From the NCBI GenBank assembly GCA_902626585.1, contig CACOGA010000002.1:105446-169445 (forward strand): a DNA stretch of 64,000 nucleotides, written 5' to 3'. This document shows, piece after piece, positions 55,969-64,000 of the stretch; position 1 is the stretch's first letter; every line of letters starts with the position of its first letter. This DNA comes from an uncultured Bacteroidota bacterium (GTDB lineage Bacteria > Bacteroidota > Bacteroidia > Flavobacteriales > Flavobacteriaceae). The notes under the pieces are model-generated. The model was not told the origin of the DNA and searched no databases. It worked only from the letters and a program-made list of their open reading frames with translations. Made by a program: the position numbers and the translations under genes.

Positions 55969-57606
55969 ATGGCAATTATAAAAATAACATGCTTAAAAGC
56001 AGAAATTAATATTAATGATAAAATTTTTCCTTTGTACACAGGATTTTTATCAGCCAAAGAAATACTAGAAATAGCAACAGTTCCAAGTTTCGAGGAAAAT
56101 AAATCTCATCTAAAAATAGCTAAAGACTCTATATCTCCACCTGTTGATGAATGGCAGAGACCACAGATTAGAGAAAAAATAAATAAAATAAAAGATATTT
56201 ATAACTCATCAACCCAAGAAAATCTAATGCCTAACCCTGTTTTACTTGGAACAGCTTATCAGCACTATGAAAGACAAAAAATAAAAATAGATGTAGAGCC
56301 AGTAAGTATAGGAACTGGTTCACAAAAAAAATTAGTTCCTGATTTATTTGAAATTAAAGTCAAACTTAGTGACGACAATCCTGAAAAAAAACCTATTTGG
56401 ATTATTGATGGACAGCATAGAATTGTTGGATTGTCTCAAACTGTACAATCTGAAAATAAAGTACCATTTGTTCTTCTTCATGAAGAAGAAAAGAAAGAAT
56501 ATGAACCCTCATTTCTTGCTGAAATTTTTACTCATGTTACTACGGGTGCAACTAAAATGGAAAAAGAGCATCAAGAATGGATGAAATTTGCATTCGATCT
56601 AGATAAATATTCGGAAGAAAGTCACAAAGAGGCTATGAAAACCGTAATGGAATTATGCATCGATCAACAATCATTTTTATTTGATAAGATAAAGTTTAAC
56701 CCGCACCTTCAATCCACTGGCTATTATTCATTTATGTATGATTGCATAAAATTAAAAGATATAATTCAAAAAAATTATTACTCCAAAAACACAAATCTGA
56801 TTCAGCAACCTAAAAAATTAGCAAAAATAATTAATGATGCTGTTATTTCCTTTAAAGCTGTTGACATTAATAAAGATAATGAATCAAAAATTTTTCCTGG
56901 TGATAATGTAAAACCACATACAAATCTCGCTGACGCATTTTTGACAGGTCTTTTAAATTATTTAGTTGATGTAAGTGATATTAATAAAATACCTAAAGAT
57001 AAAACTGAATGGGAAACATTTTTTAGAGAAAGAGATGCTCATAGAAATGATTGGAGATTAAGCTGGATTCAAGCAGGTCAACTCTCAAGTGGTCTTGGTG
57101 TAATTTCCAAAAAAGTTGCAATTTCTTGCTTTGTTGATTTCTTTTCTGAGGACTTTAATACAAATCTTGGAGGTGAGCCATTAACTTCTTTTTTACAAAA
57201 CCACGGAGGGCTTATTAAGGTAACCGTTTTTAATAAAGATGCTAGAGGACGAATGAAGAGTACAGAAAAAAAAGAGTACAAACTTTCAGTGGGAATCTCT
57301 CCAAACCACGCTTCCTATAATGTAAACCTATGGAATAATAATACTATTTTGAGATATATTAGAGTTGAATCCATTAAATCTAATGTTGCAATATTAAAAA
57401 TATCTGATACAAATCACACCTCAAGAAATTCGGTAGATATTACTAGGCTAACAAAAGGTAAAAATAATTCATTTGATTCTCATCAGTTTGGTGAATGGGA
57501 TGACAACAACAAATTTGACTACAAAATGGCAGTCGAGCATCAGGGATATTCCGGTGCTTCTAACACCAAATTACTTCTAACATTTAAAAAGCAAGTAAAT
57601 TACTAA
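55969..57606 (+). CDS. DGQHR domain-containing protein (DndB-like)
   Basis: A 545-residue soluble protein with the eponymous motif in IWIIDGQHRIVGL (Asp147-Arg151). The domain is known from DndB, a regulator of DNA phosphorothioation genes, and from related proteins with a ParB/sulfiredoxin-like fold. Around the motif are RPQIREKINKI before it and EIFTHVTTGATKMEKEHQEW after it, with a helical C-terminal half and a beta-rich end (about 400-545). It is longer than typical DndB. It starts the cassette, 7 nt before the HNH gene. Regulation of the cassette or sensing of DNA modification is inferred. Confidence 0.8.
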   Translation: MAIIKITCLKAEININDKIFPLYTGFLSAKEILEIATVPSFEENKSHLKIAKDSISPPVDEWQRPQIREKINKIKDIYNSSTQENLMPNPVLLGTAYQHYERQKIKIDVEPVSIGTGSQKKLVPDLFEIKVKLSDDNPEKKPIWIIDGQHRIVGLSQTVQSENKVPFVLLHEEEKKEYEPSFLAEIFTHVTTGATKMEKEHQEWMKFAFDLDKYSEESHKEAMKTVMELCIDQQSFLFDKIKFNPHLQSTGYYSFMYDCIKLKDIIQKNYYSKNTNLIQQPKKLAKIINDAVISFKAVDINKDNESKIFPGDNVKPHTNLADAFLTGLLNYLVDVSDINKIPKDKTEWETFFRERDAHRNDWRLSWIQAGQLSSGLGVISKKVAISCFVDFFSEDFNTNLGGEPLTSFLQNHGGLIKVTVFNKDARGRMKSTEKKEYKLSVGISPNHASYNVNLWNNNTILRYIRVESIKSNVAILKISDTNHTSRNSVDITRLTKGKNNSFDSHQFGEWDDNNKFDYKMAVEHQGYSGASNTKLLLTFKKQVNY

Positions 57607-57613
57607 TACCTGG

Positions 57614-58138
57614 ATGGACAGTAATAAAAACTATTTTTCTGCTTTGTTGAAGTTATTCATTAAATATGAACAGTTAGATAGTATAAATAAGCAAAACAGC
57701 CTCTGGCTCAAAGAATACTTTAATTTAAAATCATACATAAACAAAAAAGATACTTCTAAACTACCTGAAATTATGATTCTCATACACCCTAAATTTTTAA
57801 TTGATAACCAAGGTGAATGTATTAAAGACCATGTTAATTTTAACCAAAAATCCAATTTTAATTCAGATATCTCAAAATCAAATAAATGTAGATATGATTT
57901 GATAAACCCGAATAATGAAAGTTGTATTTTTAACAAATACGCTGATATTAGAGGAAAATGTGAAGCCGATCATTTTTGGCCACATTCTTTAGGTGGACCA
58001 TCAATTGCTGGAAATAGAATTATATTATGTAAATATCATAATTGTAGTAAAAGTAATTCAATTGTAGATGTTTTCTGGAATGTATATCCAAGCTGGTTAA
58101 ATTCTTATCTTGAAAAAATTTTAAATCAAAAAAGATGA
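57614..58138 (+). CDS. HNH endonuclease-like protein
   Basis: The 174-residue protein ends in a beta-beta-alpha-metal HNH motif: Asp119-His120 in CEADHFWP, the GGPSIAGN segment with Asn134, and His142 in CKYHNC. Cys116, Cys139 and Cys144, with Cys residues near 92-105, could bind zinc. The N-terminal about 70 residues are helical and not recognised. The stop overlaps the PD-ExK gene start by 4 nt (ATGA). HNH proteins nick or cut DNA in restriction, homing and repair; which applies here is not shown. Confidence 0.75.
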   Translation: MDSNKNYFSALLKLFIKYEQLDSINKQNSLWLKEYFNLKSYINKKDTSKLPEIMILIHPKFLIDNQGECIKDHVNFNQKSNFNSDISKSNKCRYDLINPNNESCIFNKYADIRGKCEADHFWPHSLGGPSIAGNRIILCKYHNCSKSNSIVDVFWNVYPSWLNSYLEKILNQKR

Positions 58139-58923
58139 GTAAAAAAAGAAAAACATTAGAAGAGGTTTTCAATAGATGTATGGAGTCTAATAATTTGACT
58201 TTTAGTAGTGATTTTGCAAAGGAAATTTCAATTAAACATAATTTTTCGAATCATCATGATTTAACTCATATAGAGCGTAAAAATTTACTGCCTAAGGTAA
58301 TGATAGACAAAGATTATTTTGTAATTAGGCTTGGTCAAGGACAATATAAATTTATCAAAGGAATTAATGACTACTACCACCCTTTCGAAAAAATTGATAA
58401 TATCAAAGATTGGTCTTACAAAAAAAATATTCTAGATGAACTAAACACGAGTGAATCAAATATTTTATCAGTCATAAATAATCAAGGTATTATTCAAGAT
58501 TTTTTATATGGCGACAGAAGAGAAATACCCAACGTATATAATGCACACAGAACAGGTCACACTTTCAAATATAAACTTAAAGAAAATGAAATAACCTGTG
58601 ATCAAATGCAGATAGAAATTGATTTAACATTAGAATCCAGGGGAAGGATAACTGTATTTGAAGCAAAAAATAAATTTTCTGAAAATTTTGCAAAATATCA
58701 GATATACTTTCCATTTAGAAAATATTATGATGAATATTTAGAGGGGAAAATAAAATTAACGAATAAGAGAGATATTTTTGAAGTAGATAGTTGTTATGTA
58801 CAAAGAAAAGAAATTGACGGAATTTCGGTCATACGAATGTATTTGTATACTTTTTCAGACAAAAATGATATTTGTTCAATAAAATTGTTGGACTCCTGTG
58901 AATACAGATTAATTCCTAATTAG
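58135..58923 (+). CDS. PD-(D/E)XK type II restriction endonuclease-like protein
   Basis: The 262-residue protein has the pattern of a PD-ExK nuclease core: Asp163 in IEIDLTLE, then Glu176-Ala-Lys178 in ITVFEAKNK, and a following helix with KYQIYFPFRKYYDEYL. A winged-helix-like N-terminal region is possible (about 1-90). Pairing with a convergent DNA methyltransferase supports a restriction enzyme role. I do not recognise the specificity or the named family. The last codons are shared with the methyltransferase gene on the other strand. Confidence 0.7.
   Translation: MSKKRKTLEEVFNRCMESNNLTFSSDFAKEISIKHNFSNHHDLTHIERKNLLPKVMIDKDYFVIRLGQGQYKFIKGINDYYHPFEKIDNIKDWSYKKNILDELNTSESNILSVINNQGIIQDFLYGDRREIPNVYNAHRTGHTFKYKLKENEITCDQMQIEIDLTLESRGRITVFEAKNKFSENFAKYQIYFPFRKYYDEYLEGKIKLTNKRDIFEVDSCYVQRKEIDGISVIRMYLYTFSDKNDICSIKLLDSCEYRLIPN
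58916..58923. other. Shared palindromic stop octamer CTAATTAG
   Basis: CTAATTAG is its own reverse complement and carries both stops: the nuclease ends AAT TAG and the methyltransferase ends AAT TAG on the other strand, so both proteins end in Asn. Neither gene can be shortened or moved here without touching the other. Confidence 0.9.
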
Positions 58924-59716
58924 ATTTCTTCCAACGATATTCTTTGGGTATCTCCCCTTTTCTAAGTCTAGCTCGTATCAAATTAACATATTTTTTTTGA
59001 AGCTCAGCAGTGATAAATTTTCTGTCGCCCTCAACGCAAACTTCACATTCAGATCCGCTTCCACCAAACAACACAAGTACTGTATCACCAGGTTCAGTGC
59101 AAGCATAAATTAGTTTTTTTGAAACGGCTTTTGGAATTTGAGCAGCATGAATAGTTTTTTCTTTACTAACATTCTTGACTAAATTATTTTCAAACCAACT
59201 GTAAGGCATTCTTCCTTTAGAACCTTCGGCTTTTAATTTAAGTACTCTTTTATCTTTAGGGTTTTTGTATGGTTCAGCAACATTATTTCTGTAAAACCTA
59301 TTATCTTTTGATTTAGTAATATGTAGTATACTTCTATGAGCTCTAGTAAACTTCTTTTTGCTCATTCCAAAATTGTAGGGATATACCCATATATATTCTT
59401 CAACCATATAAGCAGGTGATTCTGGTATCTCTAAACACTTAACTCTGAGGTGTGCATTGGGCTGAGAATAGTTCATCATCATTATATTTCCATCATTCTT
59501 TAAAACCCTCATACACTCATTTGTCAAATCGATATACCAGGAGATATAATCATCAAATTTTGTAGTATAATTTCTTCCATCATAAACAATATTCACATTA
59601 TAATCAGGATCACCATAAATCATGTCAATAGAGTTGTCAGGAAGTTTTTTTAAAACATCCATGATATCTGCATGTTGTACGGGCTGTTTTTGAAAAGCCT
59701 TAGGAATTTTACTCAC
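58916..59716 (-). CDS. Beta-class DNA N4-cytosine/N6-adenine methyltransferase
   Basis: A 266-residue S-adenosylmethionine-dependent DNA methyltransferase. Motif IV is Asp36-Pro-Asp-Tyr39 (DPDYN in place of the usual DPPYN), motif X HAAQIPKAVSKKLI lies at 190-203, and motif I is LFGGSGSEC at 216-224. This order (IV, target region, X, I) marks the beta class, which makes N6-methyladenine or N4-methylcytosine. The start is GTG at 59716, 4 nt after the DUF1501 stop. Target sequence unknown. Confidence 0.87.
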   Translation of the reverse strand: MSKIPKAFQKQPVQHADIMDVLKKLPDNSIDMIYGDPDYNVNIVYDGRNYTTKFDDYISWYIDLTNECMRVLKNDGNIMMMNYSQPNAHLRVKCLEIPESPAYMVEEYIWVYPYNFGMSKKKFTRAHRSILHITKSKDNRFYRNNVAEPYKNPKDKRVLKLKAEGSKGRMPYSWFENNLVKNVSKEKTIHAAQIPKAVSKKLIYACTEPGDTVLVLFGGSGSECEVCVEGDRKFITAELQKKYVNLIRARLRKGEIPKEYRWKKSN

Positions 59717-59720
59717 TTAT

Positions 59721-61343
59721 TCAAGAAGATTTAATTATTCTGTGTGTTTCTACTCTATTATCAAATTTAATTTTTAAAAAGTAAATTCCATTCATAATAT
59801 TATCAATTTTTATTGATTTATTAACAGCAGAAATCCCGGATTTAACCAGCCTTCCGTTTAAATCAAAAATCTTATAGGAAATATCTTTATCATACTCTGG
59901 ATTAATAATCTTAATTTCGGTTTGGAATGGGTTTGGAGAAATTTTAAAATAATTTTGACCCGAGCTTGGTGAAGTCAAAGTATTACTGTAACAATTATCT
60001 GCAACCGAAAAGTCTGGCTTAATCAAATCATTAATTTTATTGTCAGCAAAACTTTCATTTGATGTATGATTAAAAAATGTAGAATCAATAGCATTATCAT
60101 CAGCGCCTAAATAATCCTGCAGAAGTGTTCCTAAAGTTTGTCTGTAATCATACTGAAATGTCTCTAATTGGAAATTATTTTCTGCAGTAGCCTCTGTTAA
60201 ATCAGGATTTGTTCCTGAAACACCACCGTTTATTGCACTACCAAATACAAACATCGGTGCTATTTCCCCATGATCAGTTCCTAAATTACCATTTTCCTTT
60301 GCTTTTCTTCCAAACTCAGAGAATGTTAAACCAACGACATCATCCTGAAAACCTTGGTTAGAAATGTCATCCATAAAGCTAGCTACAGCATTATTCAATT
60401 CAGTCAATAAATCATAATGACGACCTTGAATGTCACTTTGCCCCTGAACTTGAGAATTATGAGTGTCAAATCCGGTTAATTTTACCAAGTAAACTTTGGA
60501 CTGAAGCCCTCCACTGATTAACCTTGCAACTGTTTTTAGCTGATTTGATAAATCTGAATCTTCGTATGATGCATTATTTGATCCGTTATTAAATGCATTT
60601 GAAATTGCCTCAGAATAGATTGTTGTAATCTGATCATTATCAATTATATATTGTAATTCTTCTCCATAATGTGAATTAGGAATAAAGGAAGGTGCCTCCC
60701 CCCCTAGTCCACTAAGTACAGAATAAAACCCTGATGCATCTTGGCCTTCAATATTTAAAGATAAACCATGCTCCTGAGCACCATGAAAACCCAAAGAACT
60801 TGTTTTTGAACCAATTTCAACTCCAATCGGAAAAGATTGTTCAACTAAATCATAATAATATGATTCGATAAATCTGCCAATCCAACCAGAATTACCACCA
60901 TTCAACCAACTATTTCCATCATTTCCGGTATTGTAAACATCTGTTGATGCAAAATGACTTTTATTTTGAGAAGGATATCCCACACCTTGAAGTATTCTTA
61001 AAAAGCCTGAATCATATAAGTTTTTAAAATCTGTTAATGTTGGATGTAAACCCACTAATTGCTCATCCCCTAGGGAAGCATCTAAGTTTATATAAGAACT
61101 TGATCCTGATTCAGGGATTTTTATAGTAGGTCTCAAATTACTATATAAATCATATTGATTTAGAGGAATAATTGTATTTAAACCATCGTTTCCACCTCCA
61201 AGAAAAATTAATACAAGCTTTCTGTTATTTATATCACAATTAACAAATTTTTCACCCAAATCAAGTGCATTAGAAATTTGGTTTGGTAGCAAACCAATAG
61301 CTGAGGCTGTAGCAGTAAGTTTTATGAAATTTCTTCTTTTCAT
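59721..61343 (-). CDS. DUF1501 family exported protein with T9SS C-terminal sorting domain
   Basis: A 540-residue exported protein. The N-terminus KRRNFIKLTATASAIG has a twin-arginine motif, so Tat export is likely. DUF1501 (about 30-420) resembles sulfatase/phosphatase folds; LIFLGGGNDGLNTIIP and TFSEFGRKAKENGNLGTDHGEIAPMFVFG are its signature pieces. The last about 75 residues (ISPNPFQTEIKI to HRIIKSS) are a type A T9SS sorting domain, so it may end on the surface or outside. It follows the DUF1800 gene by 3 nt and precedes the methyltransferase by 4 nt. Substrate unknown. Confidence 0.88.
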   Translation of the reverse strand: MKRRNFIKLTATASAIGLLPNQISNALDLGEKFVNCDINNRKLVLIFLGGGNDGLNTIIPLNQYDLYSNLRPTIKIPESGSSSYINLDASLGDEQLVGLHPTLTDFKNLYDSGFLRILQGVGYPSQNKSHFASTDVYNTGNDGNSWLNGGNSGWIGRFIESYYYDLVEQSFPIGVEIGSKTSSLGFHGAQEHGLSLNIEGQDASGFYSVLSGLGGEAPSFIPNSHYGEELQYIIDNDQITTIYSEAISNAFNNGSNNASYEDSDLSNQLKTVARLISGGLQSKVYLVKLTGFDTHNSQVQGQSDIQGRHYDLLTELNNAVASFMDDISNQGFQDDVVGLTFSEFGRKAKENGNLGTDHGEIAPMFVFGSAINGGVSGTNPDLTEATAENNFQLETFQYDYRQTLGTLLQDYLGADDNAIDSTFFNHTSNESFADNKINDLIKPDFSVADNCYSNTLTSPSSGQNYFKISPNPFQTEIKIINPEYDKDISYKIFDLNGRLVKSGISAVNKSIKIDNIMNGIYFLKIKFDNRVETHRIIKSS

Positions 61344-61346
61344 CTT

Positions 61347-62978
61347 TTACATTAATTGATTTTCAGCTGCATTAAACATTGCACCGATTAATATGTTTAA
61401 TTTATTTCTAACAATTGTATCATCTCCGTCAGCTAGAAAATTATTCCAAGTATCTTCCCAATAATAACCTGGGTAACCATCTAATACCAGCTCAGCAAAG
61501 TATTCTATTCTTTCTTGTTCAATGCCAAAAGGATAGAGTATTTCAGCAATATCATTTACAAGATTATAAATGTTTCCAGGTGATGAAATATTATTTTGAA
61601 TAATTGAAACTGTATCTACTGATGAACCAAACTGACCATTTCCGCCTAATGCATTTCTTCCGGCAATTAAACACTCAATCATCCTATATCTAGCCAAAAT
61701 AGTACTTGATGAAAACCATTGCCTATCATAATCTGGCGCTTGAAAAACAGCAGGGTATCCTGCAACCGTGCTTGGTCCAAATAAAATCATTCCCGACATA
61801 GGAAAGAAGGTGTTGTCTAAGAAAAATTTTGAGAATTTATAATAATTCTCCATGTCCTCATTTGGATTAGGAATTACAAATCCCAAATTTCTAATCGCTG
61901 AGGACAATAATTGTAAAGGAGATTTTATAATAGAACCTAAAATTTCGTCAGACGGATCAGAGTCACCTGCATCATAAAAATGCTGTGATGATAAAATAGT
62001 TCTAACAACTGGCATTATTTCATAATCATTGTCAATTAGTAATTGAGTTAGAGGGTTAATTATATTGGTCTCATCAGCACTACTCCATTCACTTTTAACA
62101 AAAAATCTATATAATTTCTCAACATAAGCTTTTGCTGTTGCCTCCTTATCAAATACCATATCAACAAATTCATGTAATTCATCCATGATAGAATTTTGAT
62201 CTGTGCCAGCTTGTAACTCATAATTATCAAAAGCATGACTAAAAATTTTATCTCCTTGATCATGTTGATTTACATTGATTCTTCCCATCGGAATCCCTGT
62301 ATCGGCGTCAATAATACTTCTATCCAACATAGTTTTAAATCCCGAAAAAACCCTTGCAGCTTGAATTACATCATCCTCAGTATATGTCGTATAATCCCCC
62401 TCTCCTATTTGCTCTCCTTTTGTAATTGTGAATAACTCTAAAAACTCTCTTGCATAATTTTCGTTTGGGTTATTTGCATTGTTTTGGGTATTATCCAAGT
62501 AATTAAGCATAGCATTATCCAGAGTAATTTTTTTCGCTAATTCCCTGAGGTTACCATCTGAATAAAATTCTAATAATCTTAAATGGTCATAAAAATAATG
62601 GGAAGCACCTACATCCCCTTTAGAAATTGTGAATGTAGTATGAAGAAAAAATAATAACTTATCTTTTAAATTGTTTCTATTGACCATATTATAAAACCAC
62701 CATTGAGATAAGAGTCCACGCTTTCTCCCTTGATTAGGAATATTGGGCGGATACTCGTTAGAAGAAAGCCAATAGCCGTGGGGTGAATCTGATGGTAAAG
62801 GGTCATATGGCTCTTCATAGGAAACTGTATTATCCTGCAATAAATAATTAATTGCTTGATCTACATTGAGACTAGAAATTGTGTATAAAAGATCTTTATT
62901 ATAGTGAAAACAAGCTCTTCTTAATAAATGTTTAGCCCTAGAAACGCCAAGATTTGATGTTAAAGGAGCTAATGACAT
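61347..62978 (-). CDS. DUF1800 family protein
   Basis: A 543-residue protein of DUF1800, a family that nearly always accompanies DUF1501. Signatures are AKHLLRRACFHY near the start, NENYAREFLELFTIT (about 175-190), the VIQAARVFSGF segment and FGPSTVAGYPAVFQAPDYDRQW. No signal peptide is clear on the predicted start. It lies 3 nt after the mscS stop and 3 nt before DUF1501. Biochemical role unknown; possibly helps fold or export its partner (inference). Confidence 0.85.
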   Translation of the reverse strand: MSLAPLTSNLGVSRAKHLLRRACFHYNKDLLYTISSLNVDQAINYLLQDNTVSYEEPYDPLPSDSPHGYWLSSNEYPPNIPNQGRKRGLLSQWWFYNMVNRNNLKDKLLFFLHTTFTISKGDVGASHYFYDHLRLLEFYSDGNLRELAKKITLDNAMLNYLDNTQNNANNPNENYAREFLELFTITKGEQIGEGDYTTYTEDDVIQAARVFSGFKTMLDRSIIDADTGIPMGRINVNQHDQGDKIFSHAFDNYELQAGTDQNSIMDELHEFVDMVFDKEATAKAYVEKLYRFFVKSEWSSADETNIINPLTQLLIDNDYEIMPVVRTILSSQHFYDAGDSDPSDEILGSIIKSPLQLLSSAIRNLGFVIPNPNEDMENYYKFSKFFLDNTFFPMSGMILFGPSTVAGYPAVFQAPDYDRQWFSSSTILARYRMIECLIAGRNALGGNGQFGSSVDTVSIIQNNISSPGNIYNLVNDIAEILYPFGIEQERIEYFAELVLDGYPGYYWEDTWNNFLADGDDTIVRNKLNILIGAMFNAAENQLM

Positions 62979-62981
62979 TTA

Positions 62982-64000
62982 CTAGTTTTTTTCTATATAG
63001 ACTGAAGTTGAAGGAAAAGCAAATTCACATTTATATTTATTTACAATATCAATAATATCAAAATTTATCTTTTGCTTAGCATCAATAAGAGCTTCCCAAT
63101 CAGGGCTGTCTACATAATAGAGGACCATAATATCTAATGAACTTGGACCAAATTCTAAGAATCTAACCTTTCCCTCCTGATTTGTCATTGGGTGTTCATC
63201 TATGAGTTTTTGGATATCGTCAACAATCTTCTTGATATTTTCAACCGATGTATCATACGTTAGGCCAATATTAAATTTCACTCTTCTAACCGGTCTGGCA
63301 CCTAAATTATCTAATTCTGCGCTAATTATATTTTTATTAGGAACTGTAACGATACTTTTATCAAAAGTTCTGATTCTCGTACTTCTAAAACCCACTTTTT
63401 CAACAGTACCTGTAACACCACCCAAAGTAACAGTGTCACCAACAGTAAATGGCTTGTCAAAGAAAATGGTAAAAGAACCGAGAAGATTTTCGAGGCTTTC
63501 CTTTGAGGCTAGAGCAAATGCAACTCCACCTATTCCTAATCCAGTTACAAGCGCTGTTACATTAACATCAAACACATTTCCTAAAATCATCACAGAACCA
63601 AGAACAATTGTTAAAACCTTGGCGATATCAATTGCAAAAGGGATAAGCTGATCATCTACCTTACTTTCAGTTTCCATCGCTTTATTTTTTAGCTTATATC
63701 CCACAAAATCTATAGCTCTGTTAAATGTCCAAAATATTGTGATTAACAGTAATAGATTAAAAAGTTTTTCTAAATAGATTCCAAAGTTTAAACCACCCTC
63801 TACATCAGAGATCAATAAATCGGGCATTGTTATGAAATTCGAAGAAAAATATATAACCAATAAAACCAAAAAATATCCGAGAGGTTTTTTTAACAAAGAG
63901 TTGAATTTTATATTATCATCTTCATCGTTATCTTTTCCAAAGAGTTTAAATAATAATTTTGAAATAAATAGCCTAAAGGGAATAATTAATATAAGACCAA
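62982..64000 (-). CDS. MscS family mechanosensitive ion channel, N-terminus beyond window
   Basis: MscS channels release solutes on hypo-osmotic shock. The visible frame has TM helices in its N-terminal half, the pore-lining TM3-like segment VTALVTGLGIGGVAFALASKE and a Sm-like beta domain (PFTVGDTVTLGGVTGTVEKVGFRSTRIR) with the C-terminal alpha-beta domain after it. The first TTG in view is at 63896, but the frame stays open to position 64000 and encodes another hydrophobic stretch (LILIIPFRLFISKLL), so the gene probably begins outside the window. It leads the DUF1800-DUF1501-methyltransferase run. Confidence 0.88.
   Translation of the reverse strand, partial: GLILIIPFRLFISKLLFKLFGKDNDEDDNIKFNSLLKKPLGYFLVLLVIYFSSNFITMPDLLISDVEGGLNFGIYLEKLFNLLLLITIFWTFNRAIDFVGYKLKNKAMETESKVDDQLIPFAIDIAKVLTIVLGSVMILGNVFDVNVTALVTGLGIGGVAFALASKESLENLLGSFTIFFDKPFTVGDTVTLGGVTGTVEKVGFRSTRIRTFDKSIVTVPNKNIISAELDNLGARPVRRVKFNIGLTYDTSVENIKKIVDDIQKLIDEHPMTNQEGKVRFLEFGPSSLDIMVLYYVDSPDWEALIDAKQKINFDIIDIVNKYKCEFAFPSTSVYIEKN

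Larger units (their letters stand above)
55969..59716. other. DGQHR-HNH-PD-ExK operon with convergent DNA methyltransferase (restriction-modification-like cassette)
   Basis: Four genes: DGQHR protein, HNH nuclease and PD-ExK nuclease on the plus strand (7-nt gap, then 4-nt overlap), and a beta-class DNA methyltransferase on the minus strand overlapping the PD-ExK gene by 8 nt at the stops. No transposase, integrase or dnd gene flanks it. The order suggests a type II restriction-modification system with an extra DGQHR component and second nuclease. Confidence 0.6.

Noticed and set aside
55969..57606. Naming the DGQHR protein DndB and the region a Dnd phosphorothioation system
   Set aside because: No dndA, dndC, dndD, dndE or dndFGH genes are present; the shared feature is only the DGQHR domain.
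63202..63651. Plus-strand frame of 149 codons inside the mscS gene
   Set aside because: Antisense shadow of the conserved Sm-like and pore regions of MscS; no start context or motif.

Overview
The window looks like a chromosome segment of a marine or otherwise free-living Flavobacteriia member (Bacteroidota). It is strongly AT-rich and densely packed. Genes seldom have Shine-Dalgarno leaders; instead several have TANNTTTG (-7) promoter boxes of the Bacteroidota type. The gene content agrees: a SusC/SusD pair, a type IX secretion (T9SS) C-terminal signal, DUF1501/DUF1800 partners, bacillithiol synthesis (bshA), a fused 2-oxoacid dehydrogenase E1 and a Bacteroidota-type LptD. The species cannot be named from this sequence.

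Layout: 1-14178 is housekeeping: the end of an acyltransferase, gcvT-yebC, hutH, clpC, gyrA with a TPR protein, a thiolase with an NlpC/P60 protein, and a 7TM-HD protein. 14260-14512 holds three tRNAs (Ser-GCT, Pro-TGG, Arg-TCT) with a promoter in front and a hairpin terminator behind. 14622-24292 is a five-gene polysaccharide utilisation locus (PUL): SusC, SusD, a GH144-type glucanase, a three-repeat surface lipoprotein and a GH3 beta-glucosidase. I infer beta-1,2-glucan as the substrate. 24302-54836 is core metabolism and envelope: tsaD-rsmE-AI-2E transporter, pfkA-gapA-sugar kinase, lptD-ridA, a long amidase/MCE/Fe-S/HAD/GH3-beta-lactamase/bshA/GH109 run, dld, aroC-symporter-ung, an oxygenase-SUI1-phosphorylase operon, the fused E1, a helicase and an HMA protein. 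A family 9 glycosyltransferase follows at 54839-55876.

55969-59716 is the most unusual part. A DGQHR-domain protein (the domain of the Dnd regulator DndB), an HNH nuclease and a PD-ExK nuclease form a tight operon. It runs head-on into a beta-class DNA methyltransferase, and the two converging reading frames share a palindromic stop octamer. No dnd sulfur-modification genes are present. I read it as a type II restriction-modification cassette with an added DGQHR regulator or sensor and a second nuclease. The methyltransferase sits 4 nt behind a DUF1501 gene, at the tail of an mscS-DUF1800-DUF1501 operon that runs off the right edge.

Both window edges cut genes: an acyltransferase on the left and an MscS channel on the right. 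No CRISPR array, insertion sequence, rRNA or integrase was seen. The only gap between protein genes longer than 300 bases is 14179-14621, which is filled by the tRNA cluster and its signals.
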